From: ANME-2 cluster archaeon
GTDB taxonomy: Archaea; Halobacteriota; Methanosarcinia; Methanosarcinales; Methanocomedenaceae
NCBI GenBank assembly: GCA_023544495.1
Contig: JAMJFV010000014.1
Location: forward strand, 1 to 21,401
Reading direction: 5' to 3'
Length of the DNA: 21,401 bases
Below the pieces are notes generated by a model. That model worked only from the letters and a program-made list of their open reading frames with translations. It did not search any database and was not told where the DNA came from. Position numbers and translations under genes: made by a program. Below, piece after piece: positions 1 through 7,024 of the stretch. The stretch's first letter is position 1. Every line of letters begins with the position of its first letter.

Positions 1-307
1 TATAAGTAAATAATTTATTATATTTAGAATAAATATCTAATATTAAAGGTGTTTTTATAAAATAGCCATACGAGAAGATAAATTAGGGCAATCGTGGTTA
101 TTTTCCCCGTGCATTACTGATTTTATACCGAAAAATCACATTTGTAACCTAATTATAGAAATAATTTGGTTCATCGCTGTTTTGTGTGGGTAATTCCTAG
201 TCTTTCATCCGATTGTTAACTTCCTACTTTCATCTATTGTCTTAACTGATGCTTATTTGTCCGTTCATTAGTACGCTACGCGCTGAGCTGAAGCGTTCCG
301 CTCTCGG
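1..307. other. Intergenic, no gene seen
   Basis: No credible coding region, RNA gene or strong hairpin is visible in this AT-rich stretch. It ends immediately at the inverted repeat of the IS21-like remnant. It may be the flank into which that element inserted. A gene to the left of the window could extend its untranslated region here, but nothing in the sequence shows it. Confidence 0.5.
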
Positions 308-360
308 TGTCAATGGCGGTGTAAAAATCCCCATTTATTGCGGAATAAAATTCCCCACCC
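308..360. repeat. Left terminal inverted repeat of IS21 remnant
   Basis: This repeat pairs with 979-1031. Both copies begin at the outer end with TGTCAA then GGCGGT and finish at the inner end with AAAATTCCCCACCC. Eleven mismatches occur in 52 aligned positions, all in the middle portion. Long ends with internal sub-repeats of this kind are normal for IS21-family elements. Confidence 0.8.
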
Positions 361-408
361 ATTTATATAGTTATCTTTTTCGTCCTCTCCAAACTTTCAA
401 AATAATCT

Positions 409-871
409 TTACTTCTGCATAGTCGTCAAAACATGCTTCCTACGTTCCTTAAGCCTGTAACTTTCACCCTTAGTATTAACAGTCGTACAATGATGCAATA
501 TCCGATCCAGAATCGCTGCAGCAATAACATGGTCGTGGAATATCTCACCCCACTCGCCATACGACTTGTTAGATGTAAAAATTATAGAACTCTTCTCATA
601 CCTTCTTAAAACCAGTTGAAAAAAACAATGCGCTCCCTCATTATCAAAAGGTAAATAACCCATTTCATCAATAATCAGCACATCATACTTTCCCAAAGCC
701 TTCAATTTCTTTTCCAGCACCCCATCCATATTTGCACTTATCAACTCCTCAACAAGAGTGCCCGCATTAACAAAATACACCTTAAATCCAGCATTCACAG
801 CCTTAATTCTTATTGCAATTGCAAGATGTGATTTCCCCACACCAGGAGGTCCCAGAAAAACCAGATTTTTT
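409..871 (-). pseudogene. istB: IstB-like ATPase, N-terminally truncated
   Basis: The surviving part covers the AAA+ core of the IS21 helper protein IstB, which hydrolyses ATP and assists the IstA transposase in choosing a target. Visible motifs are the Walker A sequence GPPGVGKS (near 829-852), a Walker B DVLIIDEMGYLP, the sensor-type segment IIFTSNKSYGEW and the arginine-rich C-terminus YRLKERRK. About 155 residues remain of a usual 245-260; the N-terminal helical domain that contacts IstA is gone. No ATG precedes Walker A in frame. Only a GTG inside the motif could start translation, which would destroy the P-loop, so I treat the gene as broken. The upstream junction is to the start of istA. 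Confidence 0.85.
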
Positions 872-919
872 AGATATTGCCTTGATGCTTAATCCTTGTG
901 CATGTAGATCTCTTATCAT
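861..919 (-). pseudogene. istA: istA N-terminal fragment
   Basis: Read on the minus strand from an ATG at 919, preceded by GGAGG, the frame gives MIRDLHAQGLSIKAISKKS. This is the typical helix-turn-helix start of IS21-family IstA transposases. After the last Lys-Ser the sequence passes, through the shared string AAAAAATCTGG (861-871), into the middle of istB in a different frame. Only about 19 of roughly 400-500 codons remain, so it is non-functional. The assignment rests on the motif and on its position just inside the terminal repeat. Confidence 0.65.
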
Positions 920-978
920 TAACCATTCCTCCATTTTTAGCATGTTCTACAACCTTTGATGTTTTCATCGAAGATTGT

Positions 979-1031
979 GGGTGGGGAATTTTAAACCGCC
1001 GAAAATAGGGAATTCTTGACCGCCGTTGACA
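979..1031. repeat. Right terminal inverted repeat of IS21 remnant
   Basis: This is the reverse complement partner of 308-360. The inner end GGGTGGGGAATTTT and the outer end ACCGCCGTTGACA match the left copy. The istA start lies about 60 bp inside this end, which is the expected arrangement for an IS21 element transcribed toward lower coordinates. Confidence 0.8.
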
Positions 1032-1164
1032 AAGGGTTTTCCTGACAAAATTGAGAGATTTTAGGGCAAAATAGTATGCATTATCTTCAAGAAAGAGTGG
1101 CAACTGTCAAACTTGGGATAATACATTTTCATTGTTTTGCCAGAGTCAAAAATTAGGCGATTCA

Positions 1165-1230
1165 ATTTAAAAAAGCAAGAAAAAAAAGAATGTTACAGTG
1201 GATCATTTTAAAATTTAAACTCACTGCAAT
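1165..1230 (-). terminator. Probable terminator of the permease-uspA unit
   Basis: Downstream of the uspA stop on the minus strand, a short stem CAGTG/CACTG (1222-1226 with 1196-1200) is followed by two T-runs on the transcript strand (forward A-runs within 1168-1189). Archaeal termination relies mainly on U-rich tracts, so this is a reasonable end for the transcript. The stem is short and may be incidental. Confidence 0.4.
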
Positions 1231-1299
1231 ACTGTTTTATGTTTTGTTTTATCCAAAGGTTGTTAAGACAATCCAAAAGTAGTGCCTAGCAGCCACCAC

Positions 1300-1740
1300 T
1301 TAAGGCACCACCATTACCCGTACCTTTGAATGTCGGATTACGTTCTCGGCTACACTTCCAACAAGGATACGTTCGACGGCTGTTTTACCTCGTGTTCCCA
1401 TGACGATCAGATCGATATCGTTAGCTTCTGCAAAATCAACGATCTTCTCTCCGGCGTTGCCTTCGAGCAGGAACGTGCCAATCTCGATATTGGCCGCACC
1501 TCCTTCAGCTTTCACGTATTGTATAGCTTCTTCACCCTCTTTGATGAAATGCTCGTGCATTTCATCTGCCCAGTAGGCACTTCGAATACCGGCATACAGA
1601 TTTGCATCTGAAACAACATATATTGTACATAACTCTGCTCCGGTTGCTTTTGCAAGTTCGATAGCAGATGATACAGCATTCATGGAATTATCAGATCCAT
1701 CGGTAGCCACCAGTATTTTTTTATATTGTTTAGTTTCCAT
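1300..1740 (-). CDS. Universal stress protein A family protein
   Basis: This 146-residue protein has the UspA alpha/beta fold signature. The start KILVATDGSDNS (about residues 8-19) carries the adenine-binding Asp, and GTRGKTAVERILVGS (115-129) fits the ATP-binding pattern G-2x-G-9x-G-S exactly, so this is the nucleotide-binding type. It is cytoplasmic with no membrane segment, and full length for a single-domain member. It begins 17 bp after the permease gene and is probably co-transcribed with it. UspA proteins or domains are often paired with APC and other transporters in archaea and bacteria, where they are thought to regulate transport by sensing ATP or AMP. Its exact role here is inferred from that pairing. 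Confidence 0.9.
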   Translation of the reverse strand: METKQYKKILVATDGSDNSMNAVSSAIELAKATGAELCTIYVVSDANLYAGIRSAYWADEMHEHFIKEGEEAIQYVKAEGGAANIEIGTFLLEGNAGEKIVDFAEANDIDLIVMGTRGKTAVERILVGSVAENVIRHSKVRVMVVP

Positions 1741-1757
1741 TTCTATCCACTCCTACA

Positions 1758-3368
1758 TTAAGCGAGCCAAAAACCTATCGCAGCGATATAACCAAGTACC
1801 GCCAGCATTAGTGTTATTGTAATAATAGCATCTCTGGTAGTCCCAACTGCAGGTCTTCCGTCAGCGAAAGGCTGTCCTTTCATATAGTCAGGCATTTGAT
1901 CTTCGCCCCATATCTTCCAGCCCGGTTTGTCCTGAAATTTCTTTCGGTATCCATATACACCCACTACTATTAAGCAAACCGAAAAACCAATCAGTGTTCC
2001 TGAAGTTCCGCCAAATACGGGAGCAGCAAACAGAGTTAAAGCAACAATTATAAATGCATATTTAGACAATGCAAACATCCAATTTGGCATCTCAAATGGT
2101 CTTTCGACATCCGGGAAATTCTTTCTCATGAATGTAACTGAACGATTTGCCAAAATGTTTACCAGACAATATCCAATAGCTGATGCTGCCAATATAACTA
2201 TAGGAGCTCTTAGCCACATTAGAACAATATTGAAAAGAATATCAAATGCCATTCCGGTTGCTGGAACTTTATGCTTATTCAATATGCCAAACTGCTTTAC
2301 GATCATTCCATCTTCAGCCATCTGGTATAAAGCTCTGCCACCACCATTTGTAGCCTGATTCAATGCCAGGAGGATTCCAAGCATCATGACGATCATCATA
2401 ATTATTCCACCGGTTTCGCCAAATACTGAGATTCCAATGTTTGGAATAGCAACGAGAGGATCAGTTCGGATACCATCAAGCCCCAAAACACCAATCGTTG
2501 TTATTGGCAAAAAGATGTAGAAAAATGCAACAAATATTGTTGATGCAGTTATAGCCTTATATGTATCACGTGCCGGATCCCTATATTCTGCTGTGTATAT
2601 CGCTGCTGCTTCGTAAGCAACAACACACCACCACGCTATAAACAAACCACCAAGAATACCATAGATCGCAGATGGTGTAAACCATGACGGTTCCAATTCA
2701 CCGGTCGCCCAGTTCAAAGGAAGGAATGGATGGAAGTTAGCCATATCAACAGCACCCATAACCCATGGGGCTACTGTAAGGATTCCCATTGGTATAATGG
2801 TTGCAGCGGCAAGAACCCATGAAAGTTTAGCTCCTCCTGCCAGACCGTAATAATTGATTAAGTATAAAAGTACCAAAAAAGCAGTGCCTATAGCAATATC
2901 AGTTGGAATAAAAGTTAATATCGTTGCTGGAAGCTGAGGAAAGATCATTGTGAACCAGTGTCCAACAATCAATCCACCGATTGCCAAAACCGGACTCCAT
3001 GCCCACCAGTAACCCCATATGCCTATTACTCCAAAGACATCACCTAGAAGGGGATGCTTCTTTACTATCTTGGAATTTCGCCAGGCTGCATATTGAAATA
3101 CGCCCATACCACCGGTTTTATCCTTAAAGATACCTGCCAACTCTGCGTATCCAAATACAAGCCATACCGCTACAAATGTTGATATACACCATACTACAAT
3201 TGATCCAACACCTAAGATTGATGCCATATCACCCAGAGAGTATAATAGAAGTGCAGGAACTGCCATTGCCATGGCGAAACCGTCCCACCAGTTGACAACT
3301 CCTTTCATACGTGCAGGATTGCCTGTTTCAAGTTCACCATTTCCATTATTTGATTCTTGTTCGCTCAT
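1758..3368 (-). CDS. APC-superfamily permease, candidate methylamine permease
   Basis: A polytopic membrane protein of 536 residues with about twelve hydrophobic spans, typical of the amino acid-polyamine-organocation superfamily. The first span region GVVNWWDGFAMAMAVPALLLYSLGD has the unwound-helix glycine pattern of APC transporters. I place the start at the ATG of MSEQESNN (3368), which has an AAAGGT element upstream; an in-frame extension to 3482 would run through the promoter-like region and looks non-coding. Methanosarcina species carry an APC-type gene, mtmP, near monomethylamine genes, so uptake of monomethylamine or a related amine is plausible. The promoter region is nearly the same as that of mtbC, which supports co-regulation with methylamine use. 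An amino acid permease cannot be excluded. A UspA gene follows. Confidence 0.8.
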   Translation of the reverse strand: MSEQESNNGNGELETGNPARMKGVVNWWDGFAMAMAVPALLLYSLGDMASILGVGSIVVWCISTFVAVWLVFGYAELAGIFKDKTGGMGVFQYAAWRNSKIVKKHPLLGDVFGVIGIWGYWWAWSPVLAIGGLIVGHWFTMIFPQLPATILTFIPTDIAIGTAFLVLLYLINYYGLAGGAKLSWVLAAATIIPMGILTVAPWVMGAVDMANFHPFLPLNWATGELEPSWFTPSAIYGILGGLFIAWWCVVAYEAAAIYTAEYRDPARDTYKAITASTIFVAFFYIFLPITTIGVLGLDGIRTDPLVAIPNIGISVFGETGGIIMMIVMMLGILLALNQATNGGGRALYQMAEDGMIVKQFGILNKHKVPATGMAFDILFNIVLMWLRAPIVILAASAIGYCLVNILANRSVTFMRKNFPDVERPFEMPNWMFALSKYAFIIVALTLFAAPVFGGTSGTLIGFSVCLIVVGVYGYRKKFQDKPGWKIWGEDQMPDYMKGQPFADGRPAVGTTRDAIITITLMLAVLGYIAAIGFWLA

Positions 3369-3466
3369 ATAAATTACCTTTGTTTTATTTTTTCTATTGT
3401 CTGAATTCTTCATACAAATTGTTCTTGATACCGCCTTCAATTTGACTAATAGTCCATCATAGTAAT

Positions 3467-3630
3467 AGTGACTAAAAATCAATTCAATATAAACAATAAT
3501 TAATATCTATATAGCATAATCTCAATGAAATGCACTGCAGCGAGTCGATTTTTGTAATAGGGTAGAAATGTTGATCTGCACTGTAATTGTTACAACTGTA
3601 AATAGATATTATAACGCCGTTATAATGTTC
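3467..3630 (-). promoter_or_regulatory. Duplicated methylamine promoter module, copy A
   Basis: This region upstream of the APC permease aligns with 11332-11490 upstream of mtbC. From 3507 to 3626 the alignment has no gaps. Fixed elements, listed from the gene outward, are AGTGACTAAAAATCAAT at 3467, a TATA-like CTATATAG at 3507-3514, CACTGCAG at 3533-3540, GAAATGTTGATCT at 3565-3577 and a palindrome at 3608-3626. With the TATA box at about 139 nt from the start codon, transcription would begin near 3480, giving a leader of roughly 110 nt. The elements beyond the TATA box look like binding sites for a shared regulator. All elements are written as they read on the + strand. Confidence 0.7.
3608..3626. 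promoter_or_regulatory. Perfect 19-bp palindrome, candidate operator
   Basis: ATTATAACG-C-CGTTATAAT is perfectly symmetric around one central base. The corresponding site before mtbC (11472-11489) keeps ATTATAACG exactly but is degenerate in its second half. It lies about 95-115 bp upstream of the TATA-like box. A second small inverted repeat, TGTAA-TTG-TTACA, lies nearby at about 3582-3594. Confidence 0.5.
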
Positions 3631-3736
3631 ACCTATACCGATCAATGATCATTTACTAAAATACAAAAAAAAGGATAACATGCCATATCATAGTACACAT
3701 ATGTAGGCAATGCAATATGACCGAAACTTCTAAAGA

Positions 3737-5677
3737 TCATATCATATTGATTACATTCTCAGCTTTTGGAATTCCAACACCAAGGAAAACCATTCTTGTC
3801 TCAATAGGTGTTCCCCCGTCCTCATCCATTGTAATATCCTGTTTTTTAACATCAATATCAATATTGTTGTATTCAATGTCTGATTCCTCCATATAACTAA
3901 GCACAAGTCTTTTACCATGATCTGTTGCATACTCAATTGCTTTTGAATAATTGGAAAATTCCTTTTTATCCATTGGGGAAAATACGACAATTACCTTTTC
4001 AGATTTCTTATAGACGGGTTTTACCAGTATCTCTATTCTTTTGATCCCTTTCCCCACAAGAGCACCCACAGCATTTCCAACCTCTGCATGTTCTGGAACT
4101 ATAATATCTGCATCTATCAGTGATCCAAGTTCCTCAATATATGCTCCCACAGGTCCGCCAAGCAGCACAACAGGTACGTTAATCTTGAATTGTGATAAGA
4201 AATCACCCCTGAGCATCTTCTCGATCTCTGCTTTTTCGACTCCCTCAAACATGAAACTCATGAGGTTCAGAGCCATATTGATAGCTACTTCGTTCTTTAT
4301 GTGCCTGCACAAACCATGCTCATCCATGGATGTCAGCCTTATAAGGATAGTTGCGCCGATCATGGAAGCTTCTGTGTCCCACTCATTATATTCCCCCAAT
4401 ACGTGTAATGCATCGGTGGGGGTGAATCCTATTGCTTGAATAAGCCTCTTTTGTATCAGTGTACCGATATAATCAGTAAATATCGACCGACCAAGTTCCA
4501 AAAAGATATCATTGATAGAAACAGGATCGTCCCCTATTACATCGAATATCTCTTTTTCATACTTACTTAGTCCGGAAGCTTTGCTACCTGTTCGAACAAA
4601 GAACTTCGTAGGCTGAATGCTCTCTGAAAGCTGAACTCTTGAAGGTGTACGTCCTGATCTTAATTTATCCACAAAACCGGGATACTTTACAGCAGCAAGA
4701 CAGAGGGGTATGACCCTTCTTGGTCCAATGTTCACTTTTCGGTTCTTTATCCATACATGACTGTCTCCACCCATTGCCGATGTTTCTATCCGGAGAGCTT
4801 TGACCTTTGTTTGCCATCCACCGACAACCGCACCGGTATCAACAAGTTGCGGAAGACCATTATTTATCAATGAAACATCTGTGCTGGTTCCACCAACATC
4901 GATAACAGCACATGTATCACTCTTTGCAAGAAAAGATGCACCCATAAGACTTGCGGTAGGTCCGGAAAAAACAGATTCGATAGGTTTTTCCATCGCCTCC
5001 TTTATTCCAATAACAGAACCATCGCACTTGAGCATCATTAATTTTGCATTCATGCCTCTTTTTTCAATATCAGAAACGATGGCATCTATGAACTGACGGG
5101 TCACAGACATCAGCTGAGCATTGAGGTAAGCTGTAACTCCCCTTTCGTAGATACCCAGATCCTGTGAAAGTTCATGCCCACACACAACAGGCAGACCTGT
5201 GATCTCTGTTATAATTTTCTTCGCTCTTAGCTCATGATCCATATTCCTGACACCAAAATATGAGGAAACAGCAAAAGCGGAGACATGGTCTTTGACCTTT
5301 AAAGCATAATTTCTGATAGCTTCTGTATCCAGCCTTTCATCTTCGGTACCACTTAAATTATGGCCCCCTTTTACAACCACATATTCAGTAATGGATGAAC
5401 TATTTGGTATGGTATGTTTTCCAATGAGGATCAGAGCCACGGGATAACCTGTTTTTTCAAGTATTGTATTTGTTGAAAGAGTGGTAGATACAGAGACAAG
5501 TTTAACTTCAGGGAGATATTTCTTATCAAGCCCGTCAACCGCATTTTCAATTCCCTTCAGCAGGTCAGGATAGGTCGTTAACGCTTTATTTGAGTTAACA
5601 ACTTTCCTGTCTGAGTTTCGAATGATCACTGCATCCGTATAAGTACCACCTGCATCGATTCCAAGACTATATTGCAT
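3737..5677 (-). CDS. Hydantoinase/oxoprolinase-family ASKHA ATPase, copy 1
   Basis: A 646-residue relative of hydantoinase A and 5-oxoprolinase, with the actin-like ATPase (ASKHA) fold. GIDAGGTYTD (6-15) is the first phosphate-binding loop, SVSTTLSTNTILE (62-74) is family-typical, DVGGTSTD (260-267) is the second phosphate loop, and LLGGPVGAYIEEL near residue 505 begins the C-terminal nucleotide-binding part. Between residues about 375 and 430 there is a helical, winged-helix-like insert ending in GFTPTDALHVLGEY. I choose the ATG of MQYSLGID because GGAGG precedes it and the paralogue at 16059 starts at the same point. No hyuB partner is nearby, so classical hydantoin hydrolysis is doubtful. 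It lies downstream of mtbA across a terminator. RamA, which reactivates methylamine corrinoid proteins, also contains an ASKHA-type ATPase domain, so a role in methyltransferase maintenance is a hypothesis only. Confidence 0.8.
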   Translation of the reverse strand: MQYSLGIDAGGTYTDAVIIRNSDRKVVNSNKALTTYPDLLKGIENAVDGLDKKYLPEVKLVSVSTTLSTNTILEKTGYPVALILIGKHTIPNSSSITEYVVVKGGHNLSGTEDERLDTEAIRNYALKVKDHVSAFAVSSYFGVRNMDHELRAKKIITEITGLPVVCGHELSQDLGIYERGVTAYLNAQLMSVTRQFIDAIVSDIEKRGMNAKLMMLKCDGSVIGIKEAMEKPIESVFSGPTASLMGASFLAKSDTCAVIDVGGTSTDVSLINNGLPQLVDTGAVVGGWQTKVKALRIETSAMGGDSHVWIKNRKVNIGPRRVIPLCLAAVKYPGFVDKLRSGRTPSRVQLSESIQPTKFFVRTGSKASGLSKYEKEIFDVIGDDPVSINDIFLELGRSIFTDYIGTLIQKRLIQAIGFTPTDALHVLGEYNEWDTEASMIGATILIRLTSMDEHGLCRHIKNEVAINMALNLMSFMFEGVEKAEIEKMLRGDFLSQFKINVPVVLLGGPVGAYIEELGSLIDADIIVPEHAEVGNAVGALVGKGIKRIEILVKPVYKKSEKVIVVFSPMDKKEFSNYSKAIEYATDHGKRLVLSYMEESDIEYNNIDIDVKKQDITMDEDGGTPIETRMVFLGVGIPKAENVINMI

Positions 5678-5801
5678 CGCCCGCAATTCCTCCACAATTT
5701 GCCAGTAAACACATGAGTTTAGTTAGAAGTTCTACAGAGATTATTTGAATATTTTTTGGGTAGTAATGCATTTATCAGTGTACATTGTGTGAATATATCA
5801 C

Positions 5802-5858
5802 AAAAAAAACTCCGGGCGAAATATAACTACAAAATTGGAGATATTTTTCGACCGGAGT
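5802..5858 (-). terminator. Terminator after mtbA
   Basis: On the minus strand, just after the mtbA stop, an imperfect hairpin closes with the perfect pair CCGGAGT/ACTCCGG (5852-5858 with 5809-5815). It is followed directly by a run of eight T on the transcript strand (forward A-run 5802-5809). Hairpin plus U8 is a strong termination signal and separates mtbA from the hydantoinase-like gene downstream. Confidence 0.75.
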
Positions 5859-5873
5859 AGTAGATTTTAACTA

Positions 5874-6893
5874 TCAGTATGTGTGACCCTTTGCCATCTC
5901 CACCATTGCCCGAAGGTTCTCGGTAGGGGTTTTGCTTACAATGCCACACCCGGGTGCCAACAAATGCACACCTGCATTGAGTACATTCTGTGATTCTTCT
6001 ATTATTGCCTCAGGTGTCTGGTTCCAGAGCATATTTGCCGGATCAAGATTTCCGATGACGATCGCATTCTCCAATTTTGCCACAGCAGTTGCAACATCCA
6101 CATTCTGGTCAATGCTGATACCATTCACCCCACAGGCTTCCATCAAAGTGAGACCATCGGTGGCATCACCGCATATGTGTAGCACAGTAGGAATATTGAG
6201 TTCTTTCATAGCATCAATAATTCTCGTGTGGAATGGCAGTACGAACTTCTCATAGAACTCGGGCCCGATGAGCTGGTAACTTGCCGTGGGGTCAATAAGG
6301 ACCATTGTGTCAGCACCATTCTCAACCATTTTTTTTGCATATGCAATATTGAACTCGGTTGTAAATTTCATAAGTGCCAGTCCAAAGGCCTCATCTGTCA
6401 TAATTGCCATGAACCAGCTGTCACCATTAAGGTGCTGTGCCAATGAGAAAGGACCAAGCATACTGCCCATGATCGGAAGATTATCTCCGTGTTTGTCCGC
6501 AAGTATCTTGATCGCTTCACAAACAACCCCGATCCTTCCTTCACTAATATCATAATTCTTTAATTTTTCAATATCTTCGGCAACCTTAACAACGTGTCCA
6601 ACAACAGATGGCTGCTGAACCTGTGTACCTGCCTTGATCTCACAGCCAAAGAATTCGGCTTCTGCGGAAATGTCATAAGGAACACGTACAGCTTCAAAAC
6701 CAATTTCAGTGTGACCTGCTTCAGAAAGTATTGCCATCTTTTCCGCATCCTCGTTTGCCTCTGGCCAGAATGCACCACAAGCTTCCATCTGTTCAACGGT
6801 TGCAGTTTGCGTAACACATACAGCCGGCATTCTATCAACTGGCTTCTTGTTCAATACGCGTGCCAATCTTTCTTTTGGTGTATATTCAGTCAT
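5874..6893 (-). CDS. mtbA: Methylcobalamin:coenzyme M methyltransferase, methylamine-specific
   Basis: MtbA transfers the methyl group from the methylated corrinoid proteins MttC, MtbC and MtmC to coenzyme M, the step shared by all three methylamine routes; methyl-CoM then enters methane formation. The 339-residue protein belongs to the MtaA/HemE (uroporphyrinogen decarboxylase-like TIM barrel) family. The zinc ligands that activate the CoM thiol are visible as His239 and Cys241 in LHICGD and Cys316 in APGCGI. The start MTEYTPKERL is the family start, with a purine-rich GGAG site just upstream. It follows mtmB by 131 bp and ends at a strong terminator. MtaA, the methanol-specific isozyme, is the alternative; the location next to mtmB argues for MtbA. 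Confidence 0.93.
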   Translation of the reverse strand: MTEYTPKERLARVLNKKPVDRMPAVCVTQTATVEQMEACGAFWPEANEDAEKMAILSEAGHTEIGFEAVRVPYDISAEAEFFGCEIKAGTQVQQPSVVGHVVKVAEDIEKLKNYDISEGRIGVVCEAIKILADKHGDNLPIMGSMLGPFSLAQHLNGDSWFMAIMTDEAFGLALMKFTTEFNIAYAKKMVENGADTMVLIDPTASYQLIGPEFYEKFVLPFHTRIIDAMKELNIPTVLHICGDATDGLTLMEACGVNGISIDQNVDVATAVAKLENAIVIGNLDPANMLWNQTPEAIIEESQNVLNAGVHLLAPGCGIVSKTPTENLRAMVEMAKGHTY

Positions 6894-6941
6894 AAATTCA
6901 ATCTCCTGTAATTTAATTATGTTTTAAATCTCTACGAATAA

Positions 6942-6964
6942 AGTGGGGGCAGTAATAACCCACT
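6942..6964. other. Short hairpin between mtmB and mtbA
   Basis: AGTGGG and CCCACT (6942-6947 and 6959-6964) form a perfect 6-bp stem with an 11-nt loop within the 131-bp gap. It may stabilise the 3' end of the mtmB message or mark a processing site ahead of mtbA. No T-run follows closely on the minus strand, so it is not a convincing terminator. Confidence 0.35.
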
Positions 6965-7024
6965 GGCCGGGGGTGGAGAAAATATTTCAGATTGTGTCCA
7001 TATTAATCGTTATTGTTTGGTACT

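Larger units (their letters stand above)
308..1031. mobile_element. IS21-family deletion derivative (non-autonomous)
   Basis: The two ends are long inverted repeats (308-360 and 979-1031) that begin with TGTCAA(T/C)GGCGGT, with 41 of 52 positions matching by hand count. Inside, on the minus strand, lie the first about 19 codons of an IS21 transposase (istA) and then the ATPase part of istB. IS21 elements are usually about 2-2.5 kb with complete istA and istB, so most of istA and the start of istB are missing. The element cannot make a transposase and could move only if a complete relative supplies IstA and IstB. No clear 4-8 bp target duplication is visible at the flanks, so the insertion may be old or the outer limits may be slightly off. 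Confidence 0.8.

Noticed and set aside
870..1103. 77-codon minus-strand frame across the right end of the IS21 remnant
   Set aside because: It runs through the terminal inverted repeat and overlaps the recognisable istA start in another frame. It has no sensible protein features.
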